A stretch of DNA of 64,000 bases from Acanthacorydalis orientalis (GCA_034766995.1 CM068316.1:23909090-23973089); one strand, 5' to 3'. Shown: positions 50,784 through 60,880, numbered from the stretch's first letter. The notes: generated by a model not told the origin, from the letters alone. Numbers and translations: made by a program.

Positions 50784-51349
50784 TATGGAATTCCACGGAA
50801 TTGAAAAATTGCGAGGTGCTGAAAACTGAAGCATCTGGAAATTCGCGGTAAAGAATTTGCTACGTGGAACCGATGGAGCATACGAGGTCTGCAACGGCGA
50901 GTTGCAAACGTCGAAACTGTTGGCGGCTGGTGCGTCTGCTGCTAAACAAGATGCGTACAAGATGAATTTGAAAGCGTCGGATAAGGCAAATCGCACTGCA
51001 TGTCAAATCATCGTGAGAACTTTGGAGTCTAAGGTAATGGCGTTGCTGGTGACGTGTGAAACAGCGAGAGAAATGTGGCGCAAACTGCATGCTGTGTATG
51101 AGCAGCAAACAAAACAAGCTCCTCACACTGTTCAAGCTGAATTCTTTAGTTTTAACAAGAATCTGGCCGATGATATTGTAATGCACATAGCTAAGTACGA
51201 AGGATTAATTTTGGGAATGCAGCAGTTGAACGTGAAGCTGGACGAGTCGTCGCTGATTGAGAAGTTGTTGGATTCACTTCCGGATGATTACGAAAGTCTA
51301 CAGCAGGCTTGGTGGGCACGACCTGAAAATCAACAAACCCTCGACAATT
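50784..51349 (+). pseudogene. copia Gag, first part
   Basis: The ATG at 50,784 begins MEFHGIEKLRGAEN, then a stop where SIWKF-type sequence follows; a Trp codon (TGG to TGA) is the likely origin. The frame then runs without stop from 50,829: AVKNLLRGTDGAYEVCNGEL, TCETAREMWRKLHAVYEQQT, ILGMQQLNVKLDESSLIEKL and LLDSLPDDYESLQQAW, the typical UBN2-like copia Gag core. At 51,350 the gypsy LTR interrupts it at about residue 188. The Gag shell would be needed for particle assembly; this copy has no zinc knuckle nearby because of the insertion and the deletion. Confidence 0.9.
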
Positions 51350-51590
51350 TGTACGGATAACCTATCTCCGTCTCTCTCCAACCCAAGAGTGGGGGTAACT
51401 CTCTCACTCATACAGCTTGCCTTACGTGCAAGTCAGAACTGCTCAGATGCTTAACTGATACGCATCTAGCCTGTACATTTAGTCTCTAGTTATCTTAAAT
51501 AAATTTTATATTTTTTATAATAAACCGAGTCTATCATTTATTCGAGAAAGCAGGACTCTCATTACCATATTCCTGGCTAAAGTTCCTACA
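51350..51590 (+). mobile_element. gypsy 5' LTR
   Basis: Begins tgtacggataacc and ends agttcctaca. Contains aataaa words near 51,500 and 51,522 and a second close relative at 57,027-57,263. It sits directly against the interrupted copia gag. Confidence 0.92.
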
Positions 51591-51591
51591 A

Positions 51592-51609
51592 TGGTGACCC
51601 CGACGCTCG
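51592..51609 (+). promoter_or_regulatory. gypsy primer binding site, tRNA-Trp-like
   Basis: tggtgaccccgacgctcg begins 2 bases after the LTR. The first 14 bases fit the complement of a tRNA-Trp 3' end, the primer described for CsRn1-type elements. The assignment to Trp is from memory of that group. Confidence 0.6.
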
Positions 51610-52691
51610 TTTCAAAAGAGACTACACCACATCGAGTCAACGGAGAGTTTTTCATCACTTTGTGTGCATCAAGAAACAAAGAGAGTGAATTTTAACGCAG
51701 CATGCAAACACAAAATGCACGGCTTTCTTTCTCTCCGCGAGCAACCTTTGTGAAAAACGCTCGCCTTCTCCATTTCATCGTGGTGCATCATTTTCTCAGT
51801 GCTCTTGAATAAGCACTTTGTGTCTTCGACCTCGAAGCACATTATCGTCATCGCAGATCAACAGCGAGCAGCCTTGTTTAGGCGCCCGCCTTTTTCAAAA
51901 TATAAATCGCTTATCGTTCACCGGTGCGTGTGGATACGCACGTGCAGATTCTTCTCTACGGCACGACGTCACAGCAACCATCGACAGCCAGCAGCTTCTC
52001 CAGGGTACCTGCTCTCGTCGGCATTGCAGCTTTCTCGTTGTCGTCGGACCTAGACATCATCGCCTCGCCCAGATCTTCATACAGTGTTAAGTATTTATCG
52101 TGCGAGCGTGCGTCATCTCTTTGTGTAAAGTGTAATTTGAAACTTTTTCAAATCGTCAAAACACGCGACATTTGTCGGCCATATTGAAATTCCTGCGCAT
52201 ATTACGTGTTCTCATTCAAACTGCATTACTTCCACGTAAAAGCCGTCTATGTTTACAAAACATTTTTCTTCGACGAATTGACGTTTCGTCATACAAAGGG
52301 ATACTGCGTATAATTCTGGCTAAAGCAGACCATATATAATATACGAATTTTTATTGTTCTAAAAATTACTAGTGAATTTAAAAATTATTTTTTTTCAGAA
52401 AAAGCATTAAATTTACGTTCATTATAAATAACGTAAAAACATTCTTACTCAAAGTACTTTATTTTAAAAGCATTATTTTCAACTAGATTAACGGTCTGCC
52501 AATTAATTTTGAAATTGTATTTTAAATAAAAATTAGCAAAGAAAAATAATTTTAAATAAATTAATATTAAATAACGTGCGTAGTTTAGATAAAAAGTGTT
52601 TGTAACACACCTACGTGTGTGGAATAGCGTATTTTGTGCTGCACTTCGTTTGTGCAAGGCCTTAGTTCGTCTTTTGCATTAAAACCTCATC
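51610..52691 (+). other. gypsy untranslated leader
   Basis: About 1.1 kb between the primer site and gag without a supported open frame. The first 600 bp are GC-balanced; after 52,330 it turns strongly AT-rich. The length is large for a gypsy leader. Short open frames here have no recognisable features. Confidence 0.6.
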
Positions 52692-53613
52692 ATGGCTGAT
52701 GCCGAGGAATTACAACATCAACTTGACGCAACGAATGCGGAGCTTGCCCGCGCTAAGCAAACTCTTGCAAATAATCAAAATGCCAATAATGGAAACAGAA
52801 GCGTTACACAAAATGCAGGGCATGTTGATGCGGTAGCGCCTAAAATACCAAAAATTATTACTTCCGATATACATACTTGGATGTGTCAAGTCGAAGCTAG
52901 TTTTCGCAGATCGGGTATAACCGTTGAAGCTACGAAATTTGATTACTTAGTCATGGCTCTCGATGAGCCAGAAGCTTTTAAATGTGTAAGCCCGATAATC
53001 AAACTTCTGTACTACCTGCTGGCGCGTTTGAACAAGCAAAAAGTAAATTAATTGCGCGGTTTGGAACTTCTAGCGAGGATAGTTTAAAAAAACTTTTACA
53101 AGAGCGTGTAGATGTTAATTGTAAACCGTCGAGAATTTTGAGTCAACTTCGTGATCTCAACGACAGTAATCTTAGTGATCAGGTCTTAAAAATAATCTTT
53201 TTAGACTGCTTATCACAGCAGCAACGTGATATCTTAACTATAGTATCCGATAAAAACCTTGAAACATTAGCCACCCTCGCAGATAAGTTGTATTCTCAAA
53301 ACAACAGTAGCTTTCCACAACCTTTGAGGTTTCTAATAATTCGTCTTCCTTGACCGCAAGCGAAATTAAACGTCTAGAAGCTAAATTTGATTCTTTAATG
53401 GACCTATTTAAAAAAAGTCAAAATAAACAGCAGTATCAGCGCGGTCGATCAACATTTAGGAGCAAACAGCAAGGCAATAATAATAATAAGTCACAGAATA
53501 ATAAGACTAGACCTGAATTATGTAATGCTCATTTAAAATATCCGAATAATCCAACTTCTTGTAGAGATTGGTGCAAGAAAAATGCAGAATTTTTAGCTAA
53601 TAAAAAAAACTAG
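52692..53613 (+). pseudogene. gypsy Gag with CHCC motif, frameshifted
   Basis: ATG at 52,692 (MADAEELQHQLDATNAELAR). A predicted coiled stretch and an Asn-rich linker are followed by WMCQVEASFRRSGITVEATK, the CsRn1-type capsid start. A frameshift near 52,980 moves to the frame with AFEQAKSKLIARFGTSSEDS and LQERVDVNCKPSRILSQLRD. A second near 53,340 moves to EIKRLEAKFDSLMDLFKKSQ. The C-terminus has CNAH (53,521), Cys at 53,560 and Cys at 53,572, a C-x2-H-x9-C-x3-C pattern instead of the usual CCHC knuckle. It ends at a stop at 53,611. Two frameshifts prevent a full Gag. Confidence 0.88.
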
Positions 53614-53646
53614 ATCCACCTTCTTTCCCGGAGGCTGCAATTAAAG

Positions 53647-54075
53647 GTGTACGTCCACATTCGCGATAGAATAACGGAACAAATATATTTAATCGATACC
53701 GGAGCGGATATTTCTTTCGTACCGGTCGATTCTAAACTTCGCAATAATCCGGCGCAGCTCAAATTGTACGCTGCTAATGATACATGCATCGACACTTACG
53801 GCGAATCATTGCGCACGTTAGACTTAGGGTTATCTCGTGATATAGCGTGGAATTTTTGTATTGCTGATGTCCCTTATCCTATTATTGGCGCGGATCTTTT
53901 ATATCATCATGATCTCTTAGTAGTTATACGTAAACGTCGCTTAGTCGACACTACGTCAAAAATCTATTCTCTTGGCATTGTTAAAGAGGTCCCTGTACAC
54001 TCTGTACATCGTATATCAGCCAGAGATAGATGCGAGTGCGAGAAACTTGTTTCCGGAAATTACTGGATCTGCTAG
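53647..54075 (+). pseudogene. gypsy aspartic protease
   Basis: A 142-codon open frame. IYLIDTGADISFVP contains the Asp-Thr-Gly active site (codons 53,695-53,703), and about 65 residues later PIIGADLLYHHDLLV is the ILGxDxL flap-end landmark of retropepsins. It would release Gag and Pol subunits. The gag stop lies 34 bases upstream in another frame, so Pol was presumably made by frameshifting or as a fusion in the parent. After 54,075 another frame carries RT. Confidence 0.9.
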
Positions 54076-54089
54076 TAATTCTCCACTTA

Positions 54090-54790
54090 AATCTCCTAGA
54101 GTTGCACCATATTGAGACTACCGATTCTCCGATCTCATGTCGTGCTCGTCGTCTCACTCCAGAGAAGCAAAAATTTGCGAAAAAAGAATTTAAAGCTTGG
54201 TTAAAAGCGGGTTTTTGTCGATCTTCTTCCAGTTCGTGGGCTAGTCCTAAACATTTAGCTGGGAAATAAGACGATAATTGGCGCGTATGCGGGGATTATA
54301 GACCCTTAAACGCGGTTACTAAACCGGATAAATATCCGATACCCCACCTGTATGATTGTTCCAGCAATTTACAAAGTTTACTCTAAACTTGACCTTATCA
54401 ACGCGTATAACCAAATTCCGGTTCATCCCGATGATATTGAAAAGACTGCCTTGATAAACTCCATTTGGACTCTTTGACTTTATGTACATGACTTTTGGCT
54501 TGCGCAATGCTAGTCAAACTTTTCAAAGATATGTTAATCAAGCTCTTGGAGATCTCGACTTTGTTTATGTCTATCAAGATGACATTTTGGTATTCTCTGG
54601 TACCACCGAAGAACACCACAAGCATTTGCGGATAGTCTTTGAAAGACTAAGGCAATTTAACCTTCGTTTAAATCCTGCTAAATGCATTTTTGCCGTTGAT
54701 GAACTCGACTTTTTAGGCTATCACGTCAACGCTCAAGGCATACACCCATTCCAAAAAAAGTAGAAGCTGTTCTCAATTTTCCTAAACCTA
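54090..54790 (+). pseudogene. gypsy reverse transcriptase
   Basis: SCRARRLTPEKQKFAKKEFK and ASPKHLAGK open the domain. A stop at 54,268 precedes WRVCGDYRPLNAVTKPDKYP in the same region, and further frame damage falls at 54,340-54,480. From 54,482 a clean frame gives MTFGLRNASQTFQRYVNQAL, then VYVYQDDILVFSG with both active-site Asp (YQDD, 54,572-54,583) and FLGYHV. The position before the Asp pair is Gln rather than the common Leu or Val. A stop at 54,761 ends this frame before the thumb. Confidence 0.92.
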
Positions 54791-55430
54791 CTACAGTTTC
54801 TCAATTGCGTCGTTTTCTCGGCATGGTAAATTTTTACCACCGAAACATTCCGAATGCAGCTGCTACTCAAGAGCCTTTAAATACATATTTTAAGGATTCT
54901 CGTAAAAACGACCAACGTCCTATAGAATGGACAAGTGAAGCAGAACGCGCTTTCGAAAAGGTCAAGAACGATTTGGCTAGTGCCACGTTACTCGTTCACC
55001 CTCGGCCTGGTGCTGAACTTCGTGTCGTATGTGACGCTTCCGATAAAGCAATAGGTTCATCTCTAAAACAGTTATCTGTCAGCGAAGATGGTAAAGAGCA
55101 AACCTGGAGCCTTTGGCATTTCATTCCCAGAAACTCTCTCCTCGTCAGACTAGATACAGTCCATATGACAGAGAATTACTTGCTATTTATGAAGCAATTA
55201 AATATTTTGAATACTATCTTGAAGGTCGTGATTTCAAGATCCTAACAGATCATAAACCTTTGATTTATGCATTTCTACAACGTCCTGATAAAGCTTCACC
55301 ACGACAATCTCGTCACGACAATTTCTTATATTTCTCAATTCACTACCCGTATCGAACATATTAAAGGTACTGATAACGTAGTAGCTGATTGTTTATCGCG
55401 AACTGATTCTCTTAGACTTCCGTTAGATAT
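54791..55430 (+). pseudogene. gypsy RT connection and RNase H
   Basis: The frame 54,805-55,245 begins RRFLGMVNFYHRNIPNAAAT and reaches LRVVCDASDKAIGSSL, where the Asp at 55,033 is the first RNase H acidic residue. A frameshift near 55,110 leads to AFHSQKLSPRQTRYSPYDRE, containing the Glu helix, and to ILTDHKPLIYAF with Asp at 55,248. Another shift near 55,300 gives IEHIKGTDNVVADCLSR with the last Asp. The catalytic residues are kept although the frame is broken at least twice. Confidence 0.9.
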
Positions 55431-56203
55431 ATCGTTAAAAGAAATTGCTGATCTACAAAGCAAGTACGAAGAGTTGGCTGAACTCGTCAAAACGCCACAT
55501 AAAGATTTTTCTTTTAAAATTTTTCAAGGGGGTTCTGATCATACATCTCTGTATTATGATGTTTCCGGAAATTCAATCCGCCCATATATTCCAGCGTCAT
55601 TACGTCGCACGATCTTTGATCGTTTTCATAATACTGCACACTGTGGTGCCAAGTCAACTGATAGACAAATTCGAAATAAGTACATCTGGCCTGGCTTGCA
55701 TCGTGATGTTGCACGATGGTGTAAATCTTGCTTAGATTGTCAACAATCCAAAGTATCGAGGCATGTCAAATTCTTACCAGAGCATTTTGTAGCTCCTGGC
55801 GGTCGCTTTGACCATGTTCATATAGATTTAGTAGGACCTTTTACTCTCTAGTAACGGTTTCAAATATATCTTGTCCATGACTGACAGATTTTCTCGTTGG
55901 GTTGAAGCAGTTCCGATTCTGGACAAAACTGCTGAAATCGTCTCTCGTGCCTTTTACGATACTTGGGTATCAAGTTACGGTGCCCCTAGAGTAATTACAT
56001 CTGACCAAGGATCCGAATTTGAAGCTACTTTATTTCAATCTCTCTTAAGTTTAATCGGTTGTCAACATATTCATACGACAGCGTACCATCCTGCCGCCAA
56101 CGGTATGATCGAACGTTGGCACAGATGTTTAAAGACAGCTTTAAACTGCCACAATGGAAAAACTGCAAAAACTGGACGCGAACTCTTTCCACAGTTTTAC
56201 TAG
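55431..56203 (+). pseudogene. gypsy integrase, zinc finger and catalytic core
   Basis: The HHCC finger is intact: RFHNTAH (His codons 55,627 and 55,639) and CKSCLDCQQ (Cys codons 55,729 and 55,738). The core has HIDLVGPF (Asp 55,825), a stop at 55,849, then after a shift MTDRFSRWVEAVPI, TSDQGSEFE (Asp 56,002) and AANGMIERWHR (Glu 56,111). All three catalytic residues and the four zinc ligands survive. A frameshift near 56,150 breaks the link to the C-terminal domain. Confidence 0.93.
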
Positions 56204-56814
56204 GTTTACGTTCTCATGTTCGTTCTGACACCGAAGCTTCACCAGCTGAATTTTAATTTGGCACAACACTTCGTTTACCTGGGGAATTCTTTCTCGAAGG
56301 TGAATTTACTCCGAATCCTAAGATCTTTATAGAAGAGTTCCGTGAATATATGCGCCAAGTCCGCCCAGTACCGGTAACTCATAATCATAAAAAACGCGCT
56401 TTTGTATTCAAAAACTTATATCAAGGTTCTCATGCTTTTATGCGAAACATGGCAGCGAAAACTCTCGAGCGAACTTACTCTGGCCCTTACAAGGTCATTA
56501 ACAGGCCGTCCGATCGTGTTTTCGATATCGACTTTAATGGAAAGATTAAAAGTGTCTCGGTTGAACTTCTCAAATCGACGTACTTTATACTGATGATCTT
56601 GGCAACTCAGATGACAATGTAATTTCTAATGAAAATGTACCTAGTCAATCTCTTTCCACAAACTCGTCAAATACTAAAGAAAAAGCATATGATAAAGCTA
56701 CAGCCGCGAATATGCCTGTAGAAAATCCTGTGATTGATCATTCTAAGTTGAAAACTTATGAACGTAAACAGCGCGTAACTTTTGATCCAAAAATATTAAG
56801 TGTTGATATATGAT
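56140..56814 (+). pseudogene. gypsy integrase C-terminal region
   Basis: After the shift the frame reads LSTVLLGLRSHVRSDTEASP followed by a stop near 56,254. Then 56,350-56,580 gives RAFVFKNLYQGSHAFMRNMA and LERTYSGPYKVINR, the GPYxVxxR landmark, and SVSVELLKS. After a last shift a hydrophilic Ser- and Asn-rich tail ends with YERKQRVTF and a stop at 56,812. No envelope-like frame follows, so the element is a plain retrotransposon. Confidence 0.85.
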
Positions 56815-57012
56815 CCAAATATATATAATCCAAAAATTGTTAAGTAAAAATAAGCTATAATTTTAATTTATTTTTTGTATCTGCGATTAAAAAACATTGT
56901 AAAACTTTAACTTTGTATAATCTTATAATGTATTTTTGTATTTTTCTATACGCATTTTATAATCATTATAAAAAAATTTGTTAACAATTTTAACTTTTGC
57001 ATAACGTTAACA

Positions 57013-57026
57013 CTAGGAGAGGAGTG
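57013..57026 (+). promoter_or_regulatory. gypsy polypurine tract
   Basis: ctaggagaggagtg lies directly against the 3' LTR start at 57,027 and is purine-rich, the expected second-strand primer site. Confidence 0.7.
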
Positions 57027-57263
57027 TGTAAGGATAACCTATCTCCGTCTCTCTCCAACCCAAGAGTGAGGGTAACTCTCTCACTCACACAGCTTGCCTT
57101 ACATGCAAGTCAGAAGTGCTCAGATGCTTAACTGATACGCATCTAGCCTGTACATTAGTCTCTAGTTATGTTAAATAAATATATTTGTTATAATAAACTG
57201 AGTCTATCATTTATTCGAGAAAGCAGGACTCTCATTACTATATTCCTGGCTAAAGTTCCTACA
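57027..57263 (+). mobile_element. gypsy 3' LTR
   Basis: Begins tgtaaggataacc and ends agttcctaca. It differs from the 5' copy at about eight positions plus indels in the AT-rich middle. Between pol and this LTR, 56,815-57,012, there is only AT-rich untranslated sequence. Confidence 0.92.
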
Positions 57264-57267
57264 AACT

Positions 57268-57434
57268 AGGTGGGAGTACTGATCTCTGATGAAAAACGTC
57301 GAAAACAACGAGCTGAAAAGCAAGAAGAGTTGGTGGCATTGCTGGCGAGTAAAGCCAAAATCCAAGGGAAGAGCAGCAACAAAAACAACACCCGGCCAAA
57401 GAAATCAACTGATTCGAATGTTGGAAACAACAAG
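57268..57434 (+). pseudogene. copia Gag, second part after gypsy
   Basis: In the frame LISDEKRRKQRAEKQEELVA and the basic, Asn-rich KIQGKSSNKNNTRPKK continue the copia Gag interrupted at 51,349. The frame then runs straight into LTR sequence at ggcattag (57,435) with no zinc knuckle or pol, marking a deletion junction. Confidence 0.8.
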
Positions 57435-57556
57435 GGCATTAGTGTGTGATATTCACTCGATCTGTTCTCGGTTATGTAGATGCTATATTTGTTATTAAAT
57501 TGTTTTCATGTTAATGAATTTGTTCAGTTAATTTATACACCTGCAATTCATCAACA
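57435..57556 (+). mobile_element. copia 3' LTR, truncated
   Basis: Matches positions 170 to 293 of the 5' LTR, ending ttcatcaaca, followed by the cagga target duplication. The first 169 bp are missing because the internal deletion runs from gag into the LTR. The two bases gg at the junction could be microhomology. Confidence 0.9.
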
Positions 57557-57853
57557 CAGGAAGATGTGGGTTTGAAACTAGTACACAAAAGCTCATCTCT
57601 AACTGACTTTTAGAAACAAATCTCAGAAGCAAAGCATCCCAATCAAAAAACTGGCTTATGACTACTCTCTGTTTTCGAGACAACTTACTGCTATGGATCT
57701 CTCCTCTTTATAATGAAATTTGTCAAGTCAAAACATAATGCTATCCTCACTAACAGTCTCCTTACTGAGCTTCTTAGAACAGCTCTAATGTCTTACTATC
57801 CAGATTTTAAACCATTAACTGCAAAAACGAAGACTCACATCAAAGTCAACTAG
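57557..57853 (+). pseudogene. hAT transposase, C-terminal dimerisation segment
   Basis: Directly after the copia the hAT reading resumes: EDVGLKLVHKSSSLTDF, then LLSVFETTYCYGSLLFIMKF, LTELLRTALMSYYPDF and a stop at 57,851. This is the hATC dimerisation domain, where the usual F-x-x-T-Y-x-C-E-S-x-F-S motif is recognisable but changed (Tyr-Gly for Glu-Ser). It completes a GTF2IRD2-like protein. Confidence 0.88.
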
Positions 57854-58018
57854 TAGAGATTAAACATATTCTGCTTTGATGAGTAGGACTTCTATATAGT
57901 TGTATTTTTTATTATTCATAAATACAATTGTAAAATAATATTTTCTGTGGCTCTTGAACGTTCAAAAATATATGAAGTTTTATATGTGGCTTTTATTATC
58001 AAAGAAGTTGCACACCTG
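57854..58018 (+). other. hAT 3' untranslated tail and terminus
   Basis: AT-rich tail with aataca and aataatat words, then tgtggctcttgaacgtt and gtggcttttatt, and finally ttgcacacctg. Such gtggct repeats before a ...cacacctg or ...gacccctg end are usual at Charlie-like hAT 3' ends. The next base starts gypsy coding sequence. Confidence 0.55.
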
Positions 58019-60470
58019 TCATATACCTACCACTGGTCAACCTGTAGCCGAACGTCCACGCAAATTGTCAAGTGAAAAATTCAATCACAAAATCTGAAAT
58101 TAATCTTTTCTAGAGCAAGGAATTATCAGACCATCCAGCAGCTTATGGGCCCGCCCCATTCATTTGGTAACAAAAAAACTGGAAGATGGAGAATGTGTGA
58201 TGATCAGAAAGCTGAATACTCAAACAATACCTGATTGGTATCCATCACCTTTTATCAAGATTTGTTTGAGAGACTTTGTGAGAAAAGAATATACTCAACA
58301 ATCCATCTAACATAGGCATACCATCAAATACCTGTGGCTATTGAGGACATTAAAAAAAATAGTAATCACAACATCTTTTGGACACTGTTATATGTAGTCA
58401 TGCCATTTGACCTGAAGAATGTTCACAAACATGCTGAAGATATATTGACTCCATATTTCATGATCTGGATTTAGTGTTCTGTTATATAAATAACATTATC
58501 TTCATATCAGAATTTCCTGAGCAACACAAAGTACATCTTAGAACTGTATTTCAAAAAAACACAAGGACAACAATCTTACCATGAACATGGCAAGTGCTAA
58601 GTTGCACTTGCCATGTTCAAGACAAAGCAGAAGTAGAAAATCATAGGCAAAGCAGAAGTAGAATCTCTGAGATATAACAATAATGAAAATGGATATAGAC
58701 CTCCAAAGAATAGAATCCAGGCAATTAAAGACTTTCCACAACTCAAAACAATAACAGAACTTTGTTTCCTTAGCATCATTAATTACTATTGATGTGGTAT
58801 TCCAGACGCAGTAAAACTTCAGACACCACTTAAAGACTACCTGAAGAAATCAATAAAGAATGACAACTCTAATCAATTGGACTCTAGAAGCAACTAAGGT
58901 TTTTAACAATTGCGAAAACAGTATTGCCACAGAAGTACTTATTTCATTCATCTCGCCAATCGCACCATTGACGTTAATCACTGACGCTTCCAACACCGCA
59001 ATAACAGCAACTTTAGAACGGTTACAAAAAAATACTTGGAAAATCATAGGATTCTTTTCAAGAAAACTGAGCACAACAGAGAAAAACTACAGCGCACGAT
59101 CAAGGCAATATTTGTAACAGTTAAACACTTCAAACACATACTGAAAAGTTGCAAATTCATTATCAAGAGTAGTCAAAAATCAATCACTTTTGGACTTACA
59201 TAACGAGTTGATAAAGCTTTACCAAGATAATTGCGGCAACTTGATTACATTTCACAATTTTCAACATAGATATGTCAAAGGCAAAGACAATGTTGCTGCG
59301 GAAGCTCTATCAAGAATAAACTCTATAGATATGCCAACAGTACTGAGCCCATAAACAATTCATCAGGTACAACGGGAAGTCGATGAACTGAAAAGCATTC
59401 TGTACAATGAGATTATTCAGGTTGCAAAAGCTGATCATTGAACCCAGTATAAATACCTACTGCAACATCAACTGGATTTGTGCGAGCATGTACACCTACC
59501 TCACTTTGATATACAGCGTTTGACATTATACACAAACTATCACATCCAAATGGTCGAAAGTGTCATCATCTAAAAGAGAAATTCATTTGCCAGACATTCG
59601 AAAGGCTACTTTGAAATGGTCACGACACTGCATATCAGAGAACCAAAGTCCAGAGACACAACGGTTAATTTCCAACAAAATACTTGTTCCAGATAATCGA
59701 TTTAATCACATACATATTGACATCATCTACATTCCTGAGGAAAGAGACTATAAATATTGCCTTACAATGATACATCGATTTTCCAGATTTCCAATAGCGA
59801 TACTCTTGAAAAAATGTCAGCAACCACAATACTCAATAACTGGATTAATCTTTTTGGGACGCCTGTGAAAATCACAATCGAGCAAGGTTCACAGTTTGAA
59901 AGTGTATTATTCGATGTGTTCACCATCACCATCAGTGCAAAACACATTCGAACCACATCATATCATCTAGCATCAAACGGTGTGGTGGAAAGATGGCATC
60001 GTACATTGAAAGCTATGCTGATGTGCAACCCAAATATTCCATGGTCGAACATTCTTTCATCCATTTTATTGCGACTGCACCATTGTACCAGCAGAGATGT
60101 TACTTGGGACAACTCTGTGAATACCAGGAGACTTCTTTGTAACTCAAGATGCACCAGCTGATCCAGAGATATTCCTGGAAAACACACGGAATACATATAA
60201 GTAATTCGTCCAACTGTACTTAATACAGACCATGTAAAGGCAAAAATATTTGTACAGAAAGACCTTTACGAGTTGCACTCATGTATTCCTAAGATTAGAT
60301 GAAGCGTAACCACCACTGAAACCTCCATATTCTGGTCTACATAAAATAAAAAAAAGATTGGATAACTGAAGATTCATGACACTTGTGAACGGAGAAGAAG
60401 AAACAATTTTAGGCGAGAGACTGAAACTAGCCTTCGTAGCAAAAACAGACATCTCTGAAAATATCCAAGA
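58018..60470 (+). pseudogene. Second Ty3/gypsy pol (CsRn1-like), heavily decayed
   Basis: The order RT, RNase H and integrase is kept, with many stops. RT entry reads TTGQPVAERPRKLSSEKF and QGIIRPSSSLWARPIHLV, then PDWYPSPFIK near 58,240. RNase H has LTLITDASNTAI and IIGFFSRKLSTTEKNYSARS (58,975-59,100). Integrase has FNHIHIDII (Asp 59,719), YKYCLTMIHRFSRFPIAI, then TIEQGSQFES where the second catalytic Asp is Glu (59,880-59,882), and SNGVVERWHRTLKAM with the catalytic Glu at 59,988. The zinc finger has lost a Cys (CISENQ). RT catalytic residues were not found. It resembles the gypsy at 51,350 but is clearly older. Confidence 0.88.
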
Positions 60471-60582
60471 TTAAGAAGAAGATCATATTCAACTTCACTA
60501 ACAAGGTACTGTTGACAAAACCAGTCAAAAATATTCTAGAAAGAAAAATATCAGCTTTTCCTCTGAGCTGTGCAAGGTCTCT

Positions 60583-60880
60583 GGGGAGGGTAGTACATGT
60601 GGAAATCCCAACAACCTCGGCGACTACACAAATTACAGAAAACTAGCTCATACCGAGTTCATTTAAAAGGCAAGTAGTTTGAACCTATATGAGTGCCAGC
60701 GGAAGAGAACCAGTCGCTTGATCCACGCCAAATATTTTAACTATTCGAGAAAAGACCGCCATATCTGTAGTGTACCTTTTCACACACTCAGTATTTGTGC
60801 AATTCTGCTGTCTACTTTGTATTACTTATTAATAAAGCGTGGAGTATTTTTATTGTTTATCGAAAGAATAATTTGATACA
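60583..60880 (+). mobile_element. Probable 3' LTR of the second gypsy
   Basis: A purine-rich ctggggagggtag (60,583) is followed by tgtggaaatccc at about 60,600, like a polypurine tract and LTR start. An aataaagc polyadenylation word lies at 60,830. The right end near 60,880 (ttgatac) is guessed, and no 5' partner is in the window. Confidence 0.45.

Larger units (their letters stand above)
51350..57263 (+). mobile_element. Ty3/gypsy element, CsRn1-like, nearly full length
   Basis: 5,914 bp with LTRs of 241 and 237 bp (tgta...taca) in direct orientation, about eight substitutions and a few small indels apart. A primer binding site, polypurine tract, gag, protease, RT, RNase H and integrase are in the standard order. 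The flanking 4 bases are aatt on the left and aact on the right, a target duplication with one change; reading copia gag across this site with one copy keeps the frame. The Gag CHCC motif, a tRNA-Trp-like primer site and the Pol C-terminus point to the CsRn1 clade. Frameshifts and stops in gag and pol make it inactive. Confidence 0.93.
50345..57561 (+). mobile_element. copia element (5-bp TSD) with gypsy inside
   Basis: The target duplication cagga lies at 50,345-50,349 and 57,557-57,561. LTRs start tgttga and end tcaaca. The 5' LTR is complete (293 bp); the 3' LTR keeps only its last 122 bp. Between them lie a primer binding site, gag, the inserted gypsy, the rest of gag and then directly the truncated LTR, so the whole pol is missing. 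Its interior excluding gypsy is under 1 kb. It could only have moved before the deletion or with help from a relative. Confidence 0.93.
47577..58018 (+). mobile_element. hAT element (GTF2IRD2/ZBED-like) carrying nested insertions
   Basis: Four separated segments together give one hAT transposase in correct order: 47,653-48,305, 48,536-48,741, 49,653-50,349 and 57,557-57,853. The interruptions are a 230-bp LTR-like insert, a mariner and a copia with a gypsy inside. After the stop at 57,851 an AT-rich tail ends in gtggcttttatt and ttgcacacctg (58,018), which resembles the 3' end of Charlie-type hAT elements. Beyond it gypsy pol sequence begins at once, so the hAT may itself sit inside that older gypsy copy. 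Without the insertions the element would be about 2.1 kb. Confidence 0.82.

Noticed and set aside
56815..57026. Envelope-like frame in the gypsy
   Set aside because: Only AT-rich non-coding sequence lies between the pol stop and the 3' LTR.
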